Position numbers and translations under genes: made by a program. From Nocardioides cynanchi (GTDB taxonomy: Bacteria > Actinomycetota > Actinomycetes > Propionibacteriales > Nocardioidaceae), in assembly GCF_008761635.1 (NCBI RefSeq), contig NZ_CP044344.1, positions 1,302,001-1,366,000 on the forward strand: DNA of 64,000 nt. The letters run 5' to 3'. The notes below the pieces were generated by a model, which saw only the letters and a program-made list of their open reading frames with translations, searched no databases and had not been told where the DNA came from. Of this stretch, positions 8,208 through 16,571 are shown piece by piece (positions within the stretch are counted from its first letter, which is position 1; every line of letters begins with the position of its first letter).

Positions 8208-8696
8208 GTGCCCGAGACCCCACCGCCCGCCGAGCCGGGCGACCACCGCGAGCGGCTCGCCGTGCCGCTGCGCTGGTGGGTCCAGGGCACCATGCTGGTC
8301 GCGACGTTCTGGCTGGCCTTCATCGTCTCGATGCCGGCCTCCTGGGCCTGGACCGCCACCGGAGTGCTGCTGGCGATCATGGTCCTGCTGTTCGTGAGCT
8401 ACGGCTCGCCGCGGATCGAGGTGGCCGACGGCTGGCTCCGGGCGGGCCGGGCCCGGATCTCGGGTGAGTTCCTCGGGAGCGCCGAGGCCCTCGACCCGGA
8501 CGCCACGCGCCGGGTGGCCGGGCGCGACGCGGACGCGCGCGCGTATCTCCTACTGCGGCCCTACCTCAAGCGGGCGGTCCGGGTGACGATCAGCGACCCC
8601 CGCGACCCCGCGCCGTACTGGCTGGTGAGCACGCGCCATCCCGAGCAGCTCGCCGCCGCCCTACGGGTGATCTCGACCGGACCGGCACCGCGATAG
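8208..8696 (+). CDS. DUF3093 family membrane protein
   Basis: The 162-residue protein has two adjacent transmembrane helices ([15 protein letters not shown] and [18 protein letters not shown]) and a soluble C-terminal domain with [27 protein letters not shown] and [16 protein letters not shown], all typical of DUF3093. Function is unknown. GTG 8208 gives the family's usual short N-terminus ([17 protein letters not shown]). It is divergent from dut, a conserved actinobacterial arrangement. The DUF4235 gene follows after 9 bp but appears to have its own -10. Confidence 0.85.
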   Translation: MPETPPPAEPGDHRERLAVPLRWWVQGTMLVATFWLAFIVSMPASWAWTATGVLLAIMVLLFVSYGSPRIEVADGWLRAGRARISGEFLGSAEALDPDATRRVAGRDADARAYLLLRPYLKRAVRVTISDPRDPAPYWLVSTRHPEQLAAALRVISTGPAPR

Positions 8697-8699
8697 CCT
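8694..8699 (+). promoter_or_regulatory. Candidate -10 box of DUF4235 gene
   Basis: TAGCCT overlaps the DUF3093 stop codon and ends 6 nt before the ATG at 8706, consistent with a leaderless transcript. Confidence 0.35.
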
Positions 8700-8705
8700 G
8701 CCGCC

Positions 8706-8993
8706 ATGGCTGACTCCGGTTCGAGCAAGATCTGGACCGTCTTCTCCCTCGTCTCCGCCCTCGGTGCGGCGGCGCTGGCCAAGAAGGCGCTCGACTCGGG
8801 GTGGCGTGCCGCCACGGGCAAGCACCCGCCGGAGAACCCCGCCGACCCCGACGTGCAGATCGGCGAGGCCGTGGCCTGGGCGGTCGTCAGCGGCACCTTC
8901 GTCGCCCTGGCCCGGATGATGGCGCAGCGCAAGGCGGCCAACTACTACGCGCGGTCCGCCGGGCACCTGCCCCCCCAGCTCCAGAAGGACTGA
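8706..8993 (+). CDS. DUF4235 family protein
   Basis: The 95-residue protein has an N-terminal hydrophobic helix (WTVFSLVSALGAAALAKKAL), a hinge with GKHPPENPADPDV, and a second helix (EAVAWAVVSGTFVALARMM), the signature order of DUF4235. Members are small two-helix membrane proteins of unknown function. The gene ends 50 bp before a strong bidirectional hairpin terminator that separates it from the convergent DUF4193 gene. Confidence 0.85.
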   Translation: MADSGSSKIWTVFSLVSALGAAALAKKALDSGWRAATGKHPPENPADPDVQIGEAVAWAVVSGTFVALARMMAQRKAANYYARSAGHLPPQLQKD

Positions 8994-9042
8994 CTCCGGC
9001 GTCGGCGCACCCCCGCATCGGCCGGCCCATTGGACGCAGAAA

Positions 9043-9068
9043 GACCCGCCGAGATCTCTCGGCGGGTC
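9043..9068. terminator. Bidirectional hairpin terminator
   Basis: A perfect 12-bp inverted repeat (GACCCGCCGAGA / TCTCGGCGGGTC, 2-nt centre) lies between the convergent DUF4235 and DUF4193 genes. No T-run follows, as is common in high-GC actinobacteria. Confidence 0.7.
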
Positions 9069-9087
9069 TCGCTGGTCTCAGCGTGTG

Positions 9088-9378
9088 TCAGGCGCAGTCG
9101 CGGCAGATCAGCTTCTTCGCATCCGCGAGCTGGCTGCGGTGGTGGACCAGGAAGCAGCTCATGCAGGTGAACTCGTCCTCCTGGCGCGGCATCACCTCGA
9201 CCGCCAGCTCCTCGTGCGAGAGGTCTGCTCCGGGCAGCTCGAAGGACTCAGCCGCCTCGGCCTCGTCCTCGTCGACCTTGCCGGAGTTCTTGTCGTGCCG
9301 ACGCGCCTTGAGCTCTTCGATGCTCTCTTCGGACTGGTCTTCCTCGTTCTTGCGAGGTGCGTCGTAGTCAGTCGCCAT
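9088..9378 (-). CDS. DUF4193 family zinc-ribbon protein
   Basis: The 96-residue protein starts MATDYDAPRKNEED, has a very acidic middle, and ends with two Cys pairs, CMSC and CRDC, separated by FLVHHRSQLADAKKLI. This is the conserved DUF4193 architecture, a probable structural zinc site. DUF4193 proteins are actinobacterial and have been compared with DksA/TraR, but no function is established. The convergent terminator at 9043-9068 serves its 3' end. The 150 bp between this start and suhB's 3' end hold no gene. Confidence 0.88.
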   Translation of the reverse strand: MATDYDAPRKNEEDQSEESIEELKARRHDKNSGKVDEDEAEAAESFELPGADLSHEELAVEVMPRQEDEFTCMSCFLVHHRSQLADAKKLICRDCA

Positions 9379-9528
9379 TCTCTGTGTTCTCTCTCCCCTA
9401 CCCAGACGTCCGTCGGCGCCAGATTGTGCACCATGCGGGGGTCTTCTGCACTCCCGGGTTGCGCCGTGTCTCCTGAACCATGCCCGACGCCTGGCTATTC
9501 CCCCCGACGAGCCCCTGGTCCGGAACTC

Positions 9529-10347
9529 TCAGGCCCCGGCGTGAGGACCTTCGCCCCCCACGAAGCCGGCCTCGACGACGGCCGCACGGAAGTCGTCGAA
9601 ACCCTCGCGGGGAGCACCGATCAGTACCCGCTTTCCGGTGATCGAACGCGTCACTTCGAGCACCCCTCCGGCCTCGGCCAGCACCAGCCCGGCGGCGGCG
9701 TGGTCCCAGATGTGCGCGCCCTCCTCGACGTAGGCGTCGAGGGAGCCGGAGGCGACGTAGCAGATGTCCAGGGAGCAGCAGCCGATCCGCCGCAGGTCGC
9801 GGACCCGCGGCAGCAGCCGGGCCAGGTACCCCGCCTGCCGGGTCCGGGCCTCGATCTCGTAGCTGAACCCGCTCCCGACCAGCCGCTCACCCAGGGGTAC
9901 GACGTGACGAACCGCCACGGGGGTCCCGTTGCAGGTCGCCCCGCCCCCGAGCGTGGCGGCGTACTCGAGCCGGACGACAGGCGCCACCACCACCCCGGCA
10001 ACGACCTCGCCGTCCACCTCGGCGGCGATGCTGACCGCGAAGTGGGGCAGTCCGTAGAGGTAGTTCACCGTGGCGTCGATCGGGTCGACGATCCACACGA
10101 CCCCGCTGCTCCCGGCGCGGGCGCTGCCCTCCTCGCCGACGATGCCGTCGTCGGGCCGGGCTCCGAGCAGCCGGTCCAGGACCAGCCGCTCGCAGGCCCG
10201 GTCCGCCTCGGTGACGATGTCGGTCGCACTGCTCTTGGCGGCCGCGACCTCCACCCCCTCGGACCGCAGCCGGACGACCAGCTCACCGGCCTCGCGGGCC
10301 ACGGCCAGGGCGAGGTCGCGCAGCTCCGCGGGAGTGGCTGAGGTCAC
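9529..10347 (-). CDS. suhB: Inositol monophosphatase family protein (SuhB-like)
   Basis: The 272-residue cytosolic Mg2+-dependent phosphatase probably hydrolyses inositol-1-phosphate or related sugar phosphates; in actinobacteria the product feeds phosphatidylinositol and mycothiol synthesis. Motifs: [15 protein letters not shown] (metal-binding Glu), [12 protein letters not shown] (metal-binding Asp residues) and [16 protein letters not shown] at the C-terminal metal site. The second motif reads DPIDAT where most family members have DPxDGT, a Gly-to-Ala change next to the metal ligands. The start overlaps the ferrochelatase stop by 4 nt (ATGA), so the pair is coupled. Confidence 0.87.
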   Translation of the reverse strand: MTSATPAELRDLALAVAREAGELVVRLRSEGVEVAAAKSSATDIVTEADRACERLVLDRLLGARPDDGIVGEEGSARAGSSGVVWIVDPIDATVNYLYGLPHFAVSIAAEVDGEVVAGVVVAPVVRLEYAATLGGGATCNGTPVAVRHVVPLGERLVGSGFSYEIEARTRQAGYLARLLPRVRDLRRIGCCSLDICYVASGSLDAYVEEGAHIWDHAAAGLVLAEAGGVLEVTRSITGKRVLIGAPREGFDDFRAAVVEAGFVGGEGPHAGA

Positions 10348-11474
10348 GCGGTCACACCGGCCGGGTAGGTCCCGCGCGGACGCTCCCCCGGTGGCAGCTG
10401 GCTCAGCGCCGGCAGCAGCTCCCGCGGGTTGGGGCAGCAGTCGGCCGCGCAGCGGTCCCAGCAGGCCGGCCAGCCACCCACGGCGGCCCGCTCGACGGTC
10501 TCGCCCCGCTCCACCGCGGCACGCTCCACGAGCAGCTCACGGACCATGGCCACGAAGCGCTCGTCGGTGCCCGAGGTCGGGACCCGGACGGCGTCGAGGC
10601 CCAGCCGCTCGGCCGTCGCCATCGCCTCGGTGTCGAGGTCGTAGACGACCTCCATGTGGTCGGACACGAACCCGATCGGGACCAGCACCACCGAGGGGAC
10701 GCCTTCGACGACCAGCTTCTCCAGGTGGTCGTTCACGTCGGGCTCGAGCCAGGGCACGTGCGGCGGACCCGACCGGGAGCAGAAGACCAGGTCGTGGGGA
10801 TGGATGCGCCCCGTCACCTCGGCGACCCGGCCGGCGACGTACGCCGCGGCGTCCAGGTGCTGGGCGAGGTAGGCCCCGCCCATCGGCCCGCTGCCGGCGT
10901 TCATCGTGTCGGGGATCGAGTGGGTCACGAAGACCAGTCGGGCCTCCGGCCGGGTCTGCGTCGCCGCGACCACGGCGTCCACGACGGGCTCGAGGAACCC
11001 GGGGTGGTTGAAGTAGAGGCGGATCTTGTCCAGCACCGGGCCGGCGTCCGGCGCCGCTCCCCCGTCCGCGACGGCACCGGCGAGATCCTCGCGGTACTGC
11101 CGGCAGGAGGAGTAGGACGAGTAGGCGCTCGTGGTGAAGCACGCCGCCCGGGTGATCCCGTCGGCCCTCATCCGGGCCACGGCCTCGGTCAGGAAGGGGT
11201 CCCAGTTGCGGTTGCCCCAGTAGACCGGCAGGTCGATGCCGTGGTCGGCCAGGTCGGCACGGAGCGCGGCGAGCAGCGCGCGGTTGAGGTCGTTGATCGG
11301 CGACCTCCCGCCGAAGCCGAAGTAGTGCTCCCCCACCGCCTCGAGCCGCTCCCGTGGGATGCCTCGGCCGCGGGTGACGTTCTCCAGGAACGGCACCACG
11401 TCCTCGGGCCGCTCGGGCCCCCCGAACGAGACCAGCAGGAGGGCGTCGTACGGCGCGACGTCGGGGGAAGCCAT
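10344..11474 (-). CDS. hemH: Ferrochelatase (coproporphyrin III ferrochelatase type)
   Basis: The 376-residue enzyme inserts Fe2+ into the porphyrin late in heme synthesis; in actinobacteria the substrate is coproporphyrin III, so the enzyme is CpfC in that pathway. Visible signatures: [22 protein letters not shown] at the N-terminus, [25 protein letters not shown] with the metal-site His replaced by the Tyr/Ser-rich loop usual in the Gram-positive class, [11 protein letters not shown] with the catalytic His, and [14 protein letters not shown] with the conserved Glu. The Cys-rich tail ([11 protein letters not shown]) probably holds a [2Fe-2S] cluster as in mycobacterial enzymes. It is divergent from an MFS gene with only 29 bp between the starts. 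Confidence 0.93.
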   Translation of the reverse strand: MASPDVAPYDALLLVSFGGPERPEDVVPFLENVTRGRGIPRERLEAVGEHYFGFGGRSPINDLNRALLAALRADLADHGIDLPVYWGNRNWDPFLTEAVARMRADGITRAACFTTSAYSSYSSCRQYREDLAGAVADGGAAPDAGPVLDKIRLYFNHPGFLEPVVDAVVAATQTRPEARLVFVTHSIPDTMNAGSGPMGGAYLAQHLDAAAYVAGRVAEVTGRIHPHDLVFCSRSGPPHVPWLEPDVNDHLEKLVVEGVPSVVLVPIGFVSDHMEVVYDLDTEAMATAERLGLDAVRVPTSGTDERFVAMVRELLVERAAVERGETVERAAVGGWPACWDRCAADCCPNPRELLPALSQLPPGERPRGTYPAGVTA

Positions 11475-11489
11475 GGGCTCATCGTGCCC

Positions 11490-11495
11490 TACGCT
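11490..11495 (+). promoter_or_regulatory. Candidate -10 box of MFS gene
   Basis: TACGCT ends 8 nt before the ATG at 11504, consistent with leaderless transcription. A minus-strand TAGGGC (11491 to 11486) facing hemH overlaps it. Confidence 0.4.
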
Positions 11496-11503
11496 CGGCC
11501 GGG

Positions 11504-12694
11504 ATGCTCACCGCCTACCGCGCCGTGCTCGGGCGCCCCGGCGCCCTCCGTTTCAGCGCGACCGCGATGGTGGCCCGGCTGCCGATCTCGGTCGACACCC
11601 TCGGCATCGTGCTGCTCGTCACCGGGCTCTCGCGGTCCTACGGGCTGGCCGGCGCGCTGGCCGCCGCCTACACCGTCGCCAACGCCGGCATGACCATCGT
11701 CCAGGGCCGGTTGATGGACCGGCTCGGCCAGGCCCGGGTGCTGCCGGTCGGTGCCTGCGTGTTCGCGGTCGCGATCGTGTCGCTGGTGACCGGGCTGGAG
11801 TCGGGCGGTCCCGACGGGTGGTTGTTCGTGTCGGCGGCGGCCGCGGGCGCGGCGTACCCACCGATCGGCTCGTGCGTGCGGGCGCGCTGGTCGCACGTCC
11901 TGGCCGGGCGACCCGACCAGGTGCAGACGGCGTACGCCCTCGAGTCGGTCGTCGACGAGGCGATCTTCATGATCGGCCCGACCGTGGCCACCGTCCTGGC
12001 CACGACCTGGCACCCGTGGGCCGGCCTCGGCCTGGCGTTGGTCAGCGGCCTCGTCGGCACGCTCTACCTCGCCTCCCAGCGCGACACCCAGCCAGACCCC
12101 CACCCCGCCGACCGCAGCACGGGCGCGGAGCCCGGCCCCGCGATGCCGTGGGGCACGGTGGCCCCGCTGGTCGTGGTGTCCCTCGCCCTGGGGTCGATGT
12201 TCTCGGCGGCGGAGGTGGCCACGGTCGCCTTCTCCGGCGAGCAGCACGCCCGGTCCTACGCCGGCGTCCTGCTCGCCCTGTGGGCGTCGGGCAGCCTGAT
12301 CGCCGGCCTGGTGACCGGCAACGTGCGGTGGCAGCGGTCACCAGTGCGCCGGGTGCAGGTGGGCAGTCTGGTCCTCGCGCTGGTGATGCTGCCGATGGTG
12401 CTGGTCGGCAGCATGGTCGCGATGGGGCTGGCCCTGTTCGTGGCGGGCTTCGCGATCGCACCGACCCTGATCGCCTCGATGTCGGCCACGGAGCAGATGG
12501 TGCCGGCGGCGCGGCTCACCGAGGGCATGGCGCTGATCCACACCGGGATCGCGGCCGGGCTCGCCCCCGGCGCCGCCCTGGCCGGGGTGGTCATCGACGC
12601 GCACGGCGCCTCACCGGCGTACCTCGTGGCGGGCGGTGCCGGAGTGGTCGCCGCCCTCACGTCGCTGCTGCTCCGGGCGGAGCCTCGCGGCTGA
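11504..12694 (+). CDS. MFS transporter
   Basis: The 396-residue protein has 12 predicted membrane helices. Family features are the early [20 protein letters not shown] helix 1 region, the loop 2-3 motif [13 protein letters not shown] (MFS motif A, G-x3-D-R-x-G) and symmetrical halves split around residue 190. Loop 6-7 is rich in Asp, Pro and His. It is probably a drug or metabolite exporter of the actinobacterial type; the substrate is unknown. It is transcribed away from hemH and followed after 28 bp by an oxidoreductase gene with its own apparent -10, so a shared role is not implied. Confidence 0.82.
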   Translation: MLTAYRAVLGRPGALRFSATAMVARLPISVDTLGIVLLVTGLSRSYGLAGALAAAYTVANAGMTIVQGRLMDRLGQARVLPVGACVFAVAIVSLVTGLESGGPDGWLFVSAAAAGAAYPPIGSCVRARWSHVLAGRPDQVQTAYALESVVDEAIFMIGPTVATVLATTWHPWAGLGLALVSGLVGTLYLASQRDTQPDPHPADRSTGAEPGPAMPWGTVAPLVVVSLALGSMFSAAEVATVAFSGEQHARSYAGVLLALWASGSLIAGLVTGNVRWQRSPVRRVQVGSLVLALVMLPMVLVGSMVAMGLALFVAGFAIAPTLIASMSATEQMVPAARLTEGMALIHTGIAAGLAPGAALAGVVIDAHGASPAYLVAGGAGVVAALTSLLLRAEPRG

Positions 12695-12709
12695 CCCGCT
12701 CCCGACCTC

Positions 12710-12715
12710 TACTCT
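12710..12715 (+). promoter_or_regulatory. Candidate -10 box of FAD oxidoreductase gene
   Basis: TACTCT ends 7 nt before the GTG start at 12723, matching the leaderless pattern seen elsewhere in the window. Confidence 0.4.
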
Positions 12716-12722
12716 CGGTCCC

Positions 12723-14033
12723 GTGCACTGGCAGAACTGGTCCGGCCTCGAGTCGGCCGAGCCCCGGACCGTGATCCGCCCGACCTCGGTCGACGAGGTG
12801 GTGGCGGCCGTCGCCGCGGCCCGCCGAGGGGGTACGACGGTCAAGATGGTCGGCACCGGCCACAGCTTCACCGGCATCGCCGCTCCGCAGGACGCGATGC
12901 TGCTTCCCCACCTGCTCTCCGGCATCGTCGCCGTGGACCGCGAGGCGATGACCGTCACCGCGCTGGCCGGCACCCCCCTGAAGGTGCTCAACGCCGAGCT
13001 CGAGCGGCTCGGGCTGTCGCTGCACAACATGGGCGACATCGCCGAGCAGACCCTCGCCGGCGCGGTCTCGACCGGCACCCACGGCACGGGTGGAGTGGCC
13101 GCCGGGCTGTCGGCCCAGCTCACCGGTCTCCAGCTGGTCACCGGCACCGGCGAGGTGGTCGACGCCGACGCCCGGCACCACCCCGACGTCTTCGAGACGG
13201 CCCGGGTCGGGCTCGGTGCGCTCGGGATCCTCACCTCGCTCACCTTCGCTGTCGAACCGCTGTTCGTGCTCGAGGCGCACGAGCAGCCGATGACGTGGGA
13301 CCAGGCCCTGGGTTCGTTCGACGAGCTGGTGGCCCAGAGCCACCACTGCGACATGTACTGGTTCCCCCACACCGACCGGCTGCTGACCAAGCAGAACACC
13401 CGTCTGGACCTCGACCCCTCCGACGCCGAGCCGCTCTCCCGGGTCCGGCACTGGGTCGACGACGACCTGCTGTCCAACACCGTCTTCGGTGCCCTCACCG
13501 CCGCCGGCAACCGGGTCCCCGGGGTCGTCCCCCGGCTCAACCAGGTGGCCGCACGGGCGCTGTCCGAGCGCACCTACAGCGACGTCGCGCACCGGATCTT
13601 CACCTCCACCCGCAGGGTGGTCTTCCGCGAGATGGAGTACGCCGTGCCGCGCGAGGCGGGACTCGACGCGCTGCGCGAGGTGCGCCGGCTGGTCGACGCC
13701 TCGGACTGGCGGATCAGCTTCCCGATCGAGATCCGGGTCGCGCCCGCCGACGACATCCCGCTGTCGACGGCGTACGGCCGCGACTCCTTCTACCTCGCCT
13801 TCCACACCCACCACCGCTCCGACCTCGCCCAGCACACGGCGTACCTGTCGGCGATGGAGGCGGTGATGCGCGACCACGACGGCCGGCCCCACTGGGGCAA
13901 GCTGCACAGCCGGACCGCGGCCGACCTGGCACCCGCCTACCCGCGCTTCGCGGACTTCCTGGCGCTGCGTGAGCGGCTCGACCCCGAGCGGCTGTTCAGC
14001 AACGACTACCTGCGGCGGGTGCTGGGGAGCTGA
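12723..14033 (+). CDS. FAD-binding D-arabinono-1,4-lactone oxidase / alditol oxidase-like protein
   Basis: The 436-residue protein has a PCMH-type FAD domain: VIRPTSVDEVVAAV, KMVGTGHSFTGIA (the residue after GTGHS can be the flavin attachment site in relatives), MGDIAEQTLAGAVSTGTHGTG and LGALGILTSLTF. The C-terminal ALO domain has LHSRTAADLAPAYPRFADFL and ends RLDPERLFSNDYLRRVL. Relatives oxidise alditols or aldonolactones with O2, giving H2O2. The N-terminal HWQNWSG motif matches this family. GTG 12723 is supported by the adjacent -10 box. Substrate is unknown, and mycobacterial-type L-gulono-lactone dehydrogenases are an alternative. Confidence 0.83.
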   Translation: MHWQNWSGLESAEPRTVIRPTSVDEVVAAVAAARRGGTTVKMVGTGHSFTGIAAPQDAMLLPHLLSGIVAVDREAMTVTALAGTPLKVLNAELERLGLSLHNMGDIAEQTLAGAVSTGTHGTGGVAAGLSAQLTGLQLVTGTGEVVDADARHHPDVFETARVGLGALGILTSLTFAVEPLFVLEAHEQPMTWDQALGSFDELVAQSHHCDMYWFPHTDRLLTKQNTRLDLDPSDAEPLSRVRHWVDDDLLSNTVFGALTAAGNRVPGVVPRLNQVAARALSERTYSDVAHRIFTSTRRVVFREMEYAVPREAGLDALREVRRLVDASDWRISFPIEIRVAPADDIPLSTAYGRDSFYLAFHTHHRSDLAQHTAYLSAMEAVMRDHDGRPHWGKLHSRTAADLAPAYPRFADFLALRERLDPERLFSNDYLRRVLGS

Positions 14034-14165
14034 CCCGGTGGAGAGAGGTCGCCGAGGCGCGCCGTGCCGGGAGCCGGGAGCGACGCCCACGCTGGCGTAG
14101 GCTCGGCGCCACCGGAGCAGGAACGGCGCAGGGCTGGAGCAGTCAGGGCAGGAGCGAACAGGGCC

Positions 14166-15179
14166 ATGGTGCACCTCACCCTCACCGGGTTGAGCGAGGA
14201 CGGCCGGCAGCTCTTGTTCGTCAGCGACGAAGGGGTCGAGTTCACCGCCGACCTCGATGCCAGGCTCCGGGCCGCCCTTCAGGCGCGACAGGGCGGCGAC
14301 CAGGCACGGCAAGGCCAGTTGGAGATGCAGATGGACTCAACGCTTCGCCCACGCGACATCCAGGCGCGGATCCGGGCCGGGGAGACCCCCGAGACCGTGG
14401 CCCAGGTCGCCGGGACCTCGGTGGACAAGGTGATGCCCTACGCCGCGCCGGTGCTGGCCGAGCGCGCCCACGTCGCCCAGCGCGCCCAGCGCGCCTCGAT
14501 CCGGCGCCCACCCGGCGACGGGCCGGCCGCCGGCTCCGGGCGCACCCTGGGCGAGGCCGTCGGCAGCCACCTGCGCGGCCGCAACGTGGACCCCGACTCG
14601 ATCACCTGGGACGCCTGGCGGCGTGAGGACGGCCGGTGGACCCTGACCGGTGCGTACGCCGCCGGCGGCCGGGTCGGTGCGGCCCACTTCTCCTTCGACG
14701 CCCCGGGCAACTACGTCGTGGCCGACGACGACGACGCGCACTGGCTGCTCGGCGAGGTGCCGGACGCTCCCGCCGAGGCCGCGCCGGCCGCCGCGAGCCG
14801 CGACGACCTCTCCACGGCCCGCCAGCGGCGGCTGTCCGCCGTACCCCCCGACGAGCTGCCGCTCGGTGAGGACGCCATCGAGCTGGTCAGCGAGCCGGCG
14901 GCCGGCCTCGGCGCCGAGCAGCCGGTCGAGGCCTACCTCGACGAGCCGCTCGCCCCCGGGCTGGACGACGACACCGCCACCTCGGACCCCGTCGCCGCGG
15001 CGGACGACCCGGCCCACGAGGCCGACGTCGAGTCCGACGAGGAGTCCGGCGAGGAGTCCGGCGACGACGACCACGCCCGCCACGAGCCCCCCTCCCGCAA
15101 GCCGGTGAAGAAGACCCGCGGCCGCGCCTCCGTCCCCAGCTGGGACGAGATCATGTTCGGCGGCGGCGCCGAGGAGTGA
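14166..15179 (+). CDS. sepH: Septation protein SepH (DUF3071)
   Basis: The 337-residue protein begins MVHLTLTGLSEDGRQLLFV, the diagnostic start of the DUF3071 domain. The conserved helix-turn-helix-like segment RPRDIQARIRAGETPETVAQVAG, and then KVMPYAAPVLAERAHVAQRAQ, follow. The C-terminal half is disordered, acidic and repetitive, ending with a basic patch and SWDEIMFGG, a conserved terminal motif. In Streptomyces and Mycobacterium SepH binds FtsZ and promotes Z-ring assembly. ATG 14166 is chosen because the conserved domain begins there; an upstream ATG at 14064 would add unrelated sequence. A TAGGCT box at about 14098 suggests a leader of about 60 nt. Confidence 0.9.
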   Translation: MVHLTLTGLSEDGRQLLFVSDEGVEFTADLDARLRAALQARQGGDQARQGQLEMQMDSTLRPRDIQARIRAGETPETVAQVAGTSVDKVMPYAAPVLAERAHVAQRAQRASIRRPPGDGPAAGSGRTLGEAVGSHLRGRNVDPDSITWDAWRREDGRWTLTGAYAAGGRVGAAHFSFDAPGNYVVADDDDAHWLLGEVPDAPAEAAPAAASRDDLSTARQRRLSAVPPDELPLGEDAIELVSEPAAGLGAEQPVEAYLDEPLAPGLDDDTATSDPVAAADDPAHEADVESDEESGEESGDDDHARHEPPSRKPVKKTRGRASVPSWDEIMFGGGAEE

Positions 15180-15184
15180 GGGGG

Positions 15185-15265
15185 AGGTTTCCCCGGTACA
15201 CCGGGGAAACCTGACGTTCTCGGGCGAAGTTTCGCCCGAGAACGTCAGGTTTCGCGCGAGAACCT
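15185..15265. repeat. Compound palindrome (terminator/dispersed repeat)
   Basis: Three abutting inverted repeats separate the convergent sepH and phosphoesterase genes. The first has 12-bp perfect arms (15185-15196 / 15201-15212) and the second 16-bp perfect arms (15213-15228 / 15231-15246). The third, 15247-15265, is an imperfect AGGTT...GAACCT palindrome. The first and third share the outer AGGTTTC core, and the words TTCTCGGGCGAA and TTCGCGCGAGAA vary one theme. It probably serves as a bidirectional terminator; the modular build suggests a dispersed genomic repeat. Confidence 0.75.
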
Positions 15266-15273
15266 CCTCGAGA

Positions 15274-16464
15274 TCAGTTCTCGATGTGGCGCGACCAGGT
15301 GAACGGACCGAAGCCGGTCGCGGTGGTCTTGGCGTGGCCGCCGGGGGTCACCGTGAAGTCCAGGTACTCCAGGGGGACCGTGCTCCCGTGCACGGTGACC
15401 CGGTGGAAGTTCGCCACGTCGTACGACGGGTGGCTGTTCCAGTCGTCGTAGCCGCAGACCCCGTCGTCCCCGGTGCAGGGAGCACCCTGCTCCAGCGGGT
15501 TGTCGGACCGGTAGGTGTGCGAGTCGCCGTTGAAGAGCAGCACCGGCTTGCCGAAGGCGCTGGTCCGGGCGGCCAGGCTCGACACGATCGGCTCGTACTG
15601 CGTCAGGTGCGACGACGGCTTCCCGTCGAGGTCCCACATGTCCGCCTGCTCGATGACCACGACACCCTGAGCGTCCTGGGCGTTCGCGATGTCGAAGGCC
15701 CGGCCGAGCCAGCGCAGGTCGGCGCCGGTGCGCTGCTGCACCTCCTGCTGCTGCGCGGCCGACATCGACGGCGCGCCGTACCAGGGGTCCGTGTCGTTGT
15801 TCGAGCCGCCGGGGATGTCCAGCGTCACGAAGACGAAGCCCTTGCGCTGCCAGATCACGTTCTCGACGTACTGCGCGTCCGCGGGATGTGCCGGGTCGTA
15901 CGCCGTGGCCTGCGACAGGGTGTGCAGGGAGCCGCTGCCCAGCGTGGCGCCGGGCTGCGCGAAGAAGATGGAGCGGACCAGCCCGAGGTTGGCCACGGGG
16001 TCCCCGCCCGCGTAGTCGACCGGGTTGCCCGCGGAGTCGACCACGTGGTCGACCTGACCGGTCGCGGGGTTGTAGACCCCACCACCCTCGGCCTTCTTGT
16101 GACAGTCCGTCCACTCGTTGTCGCCCGGGGTGTAGACCATCGGGTCGGCGAAGCCGCTCCACAGACCGGCGATCTGGCGGTCGTAGGCCTCGGTGCAGAA
16201 CTGCTTGCCCGAGTGGATGTCGCCGACGTGGACCACCGTGTCGACGGCCGGGTCGGCGTTGACCGACGCGACGAACGCCGGGGTGGCGTCGGTCTCCGCG
16301 GTGTCGGTCGGGGTCGTGCCGTACGGCGCGTCGCCGTACACCGCCATCGTGAACGACCGGTTGCCCGCGTCGGCAGTCGGGCCGCCGGGTGCCGCGCCCG
16401 CCATCGCCGGTACGGCGCACAGGGCGGCGCTCGCCGCGGCCGCCATCAGGATCCTGGTTCGCAT
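15274..16464 (-). CDS. Secreted metallophosphoesterase (calcineurin-like)
   Basis: The 396-residue protein has a signal peptide (MRTRILMAAAASAALCAVPAM, cleavage near AGA-AP). Metal-site motifs of the calcineurin superfamily follow in order: FTMAVYGDAPYG (D-x-P in place of D-x-H), VVHVGDIHSGK, VYTPGDNEWTDC (GDN-E) and LLFNGDSHTYRSD, the last replacing the usual GHxH with GDSH. Four Cys after residue 320 may form disulphides. It should hydrolyse phosphoesters outside the cell, substrate unknown. A second secreted phosphoesterase in the window (54000-54944) has the same GDxH variation. Confidence 0.8.
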   Translation of the reverse strand: MRTRILMAAAASAALCAVPAMAGAAPGGPTADAGNRSFTMAVYGDAPYGTTPTDTAETDATPAFVASVNADPAVDTVVHVGDIHSGKQFCTEAYDRQIAGLWSGFADPMVYTPGDNEWTDCHKKAEGGGVYNPATGQVDHVVDSAGNPVDYAGGDPVANLGLVRSIFFAQPGATLGSGSLHTLSQATAYDPAHPADAQYVENVIWQRKGFVFVTLDIPGGSNNDTDPWYGAPSMSAAQQQEVQQRTGADLRWLGRAFDIANAQDAQGVVVIEQADMWDLDGKPSSHLTQYEPIVSSLAARTSAFGKPVLLFNGDSHTYRSDNPLEQGAPCTGDDGVCGYDDWNSHPSYDVANFHRVTVHGSTVPLEYLDFTVTPGGHAKTTATGFGPFTWSRHIEN

Positions 16465-16571
16465 GCGTTCTCCTCGCTCGGGGATGTCCGGGCCGACTCT
16501 GTCGAGCGCTCATGACCCGGGTGCCGACGACGAGGTGAACGTCGAGCGAACTCTGCTCAGCGCCTCCGTGG

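Noticed and set aside
8158..8223. dut start at ATG 8223
   Set aside because: It would overlap the divergent DUF3093 start and add a low-complexity N-terminus; GTG 8157 has a -10 box at leaderless distance.
9541..9560. GGACCTTCGCCCC near the suhB 3' end as a DosR-like box
   Set aside because: It lies inside the suhB coding region and lacks the third G of the consensus; probably chance.
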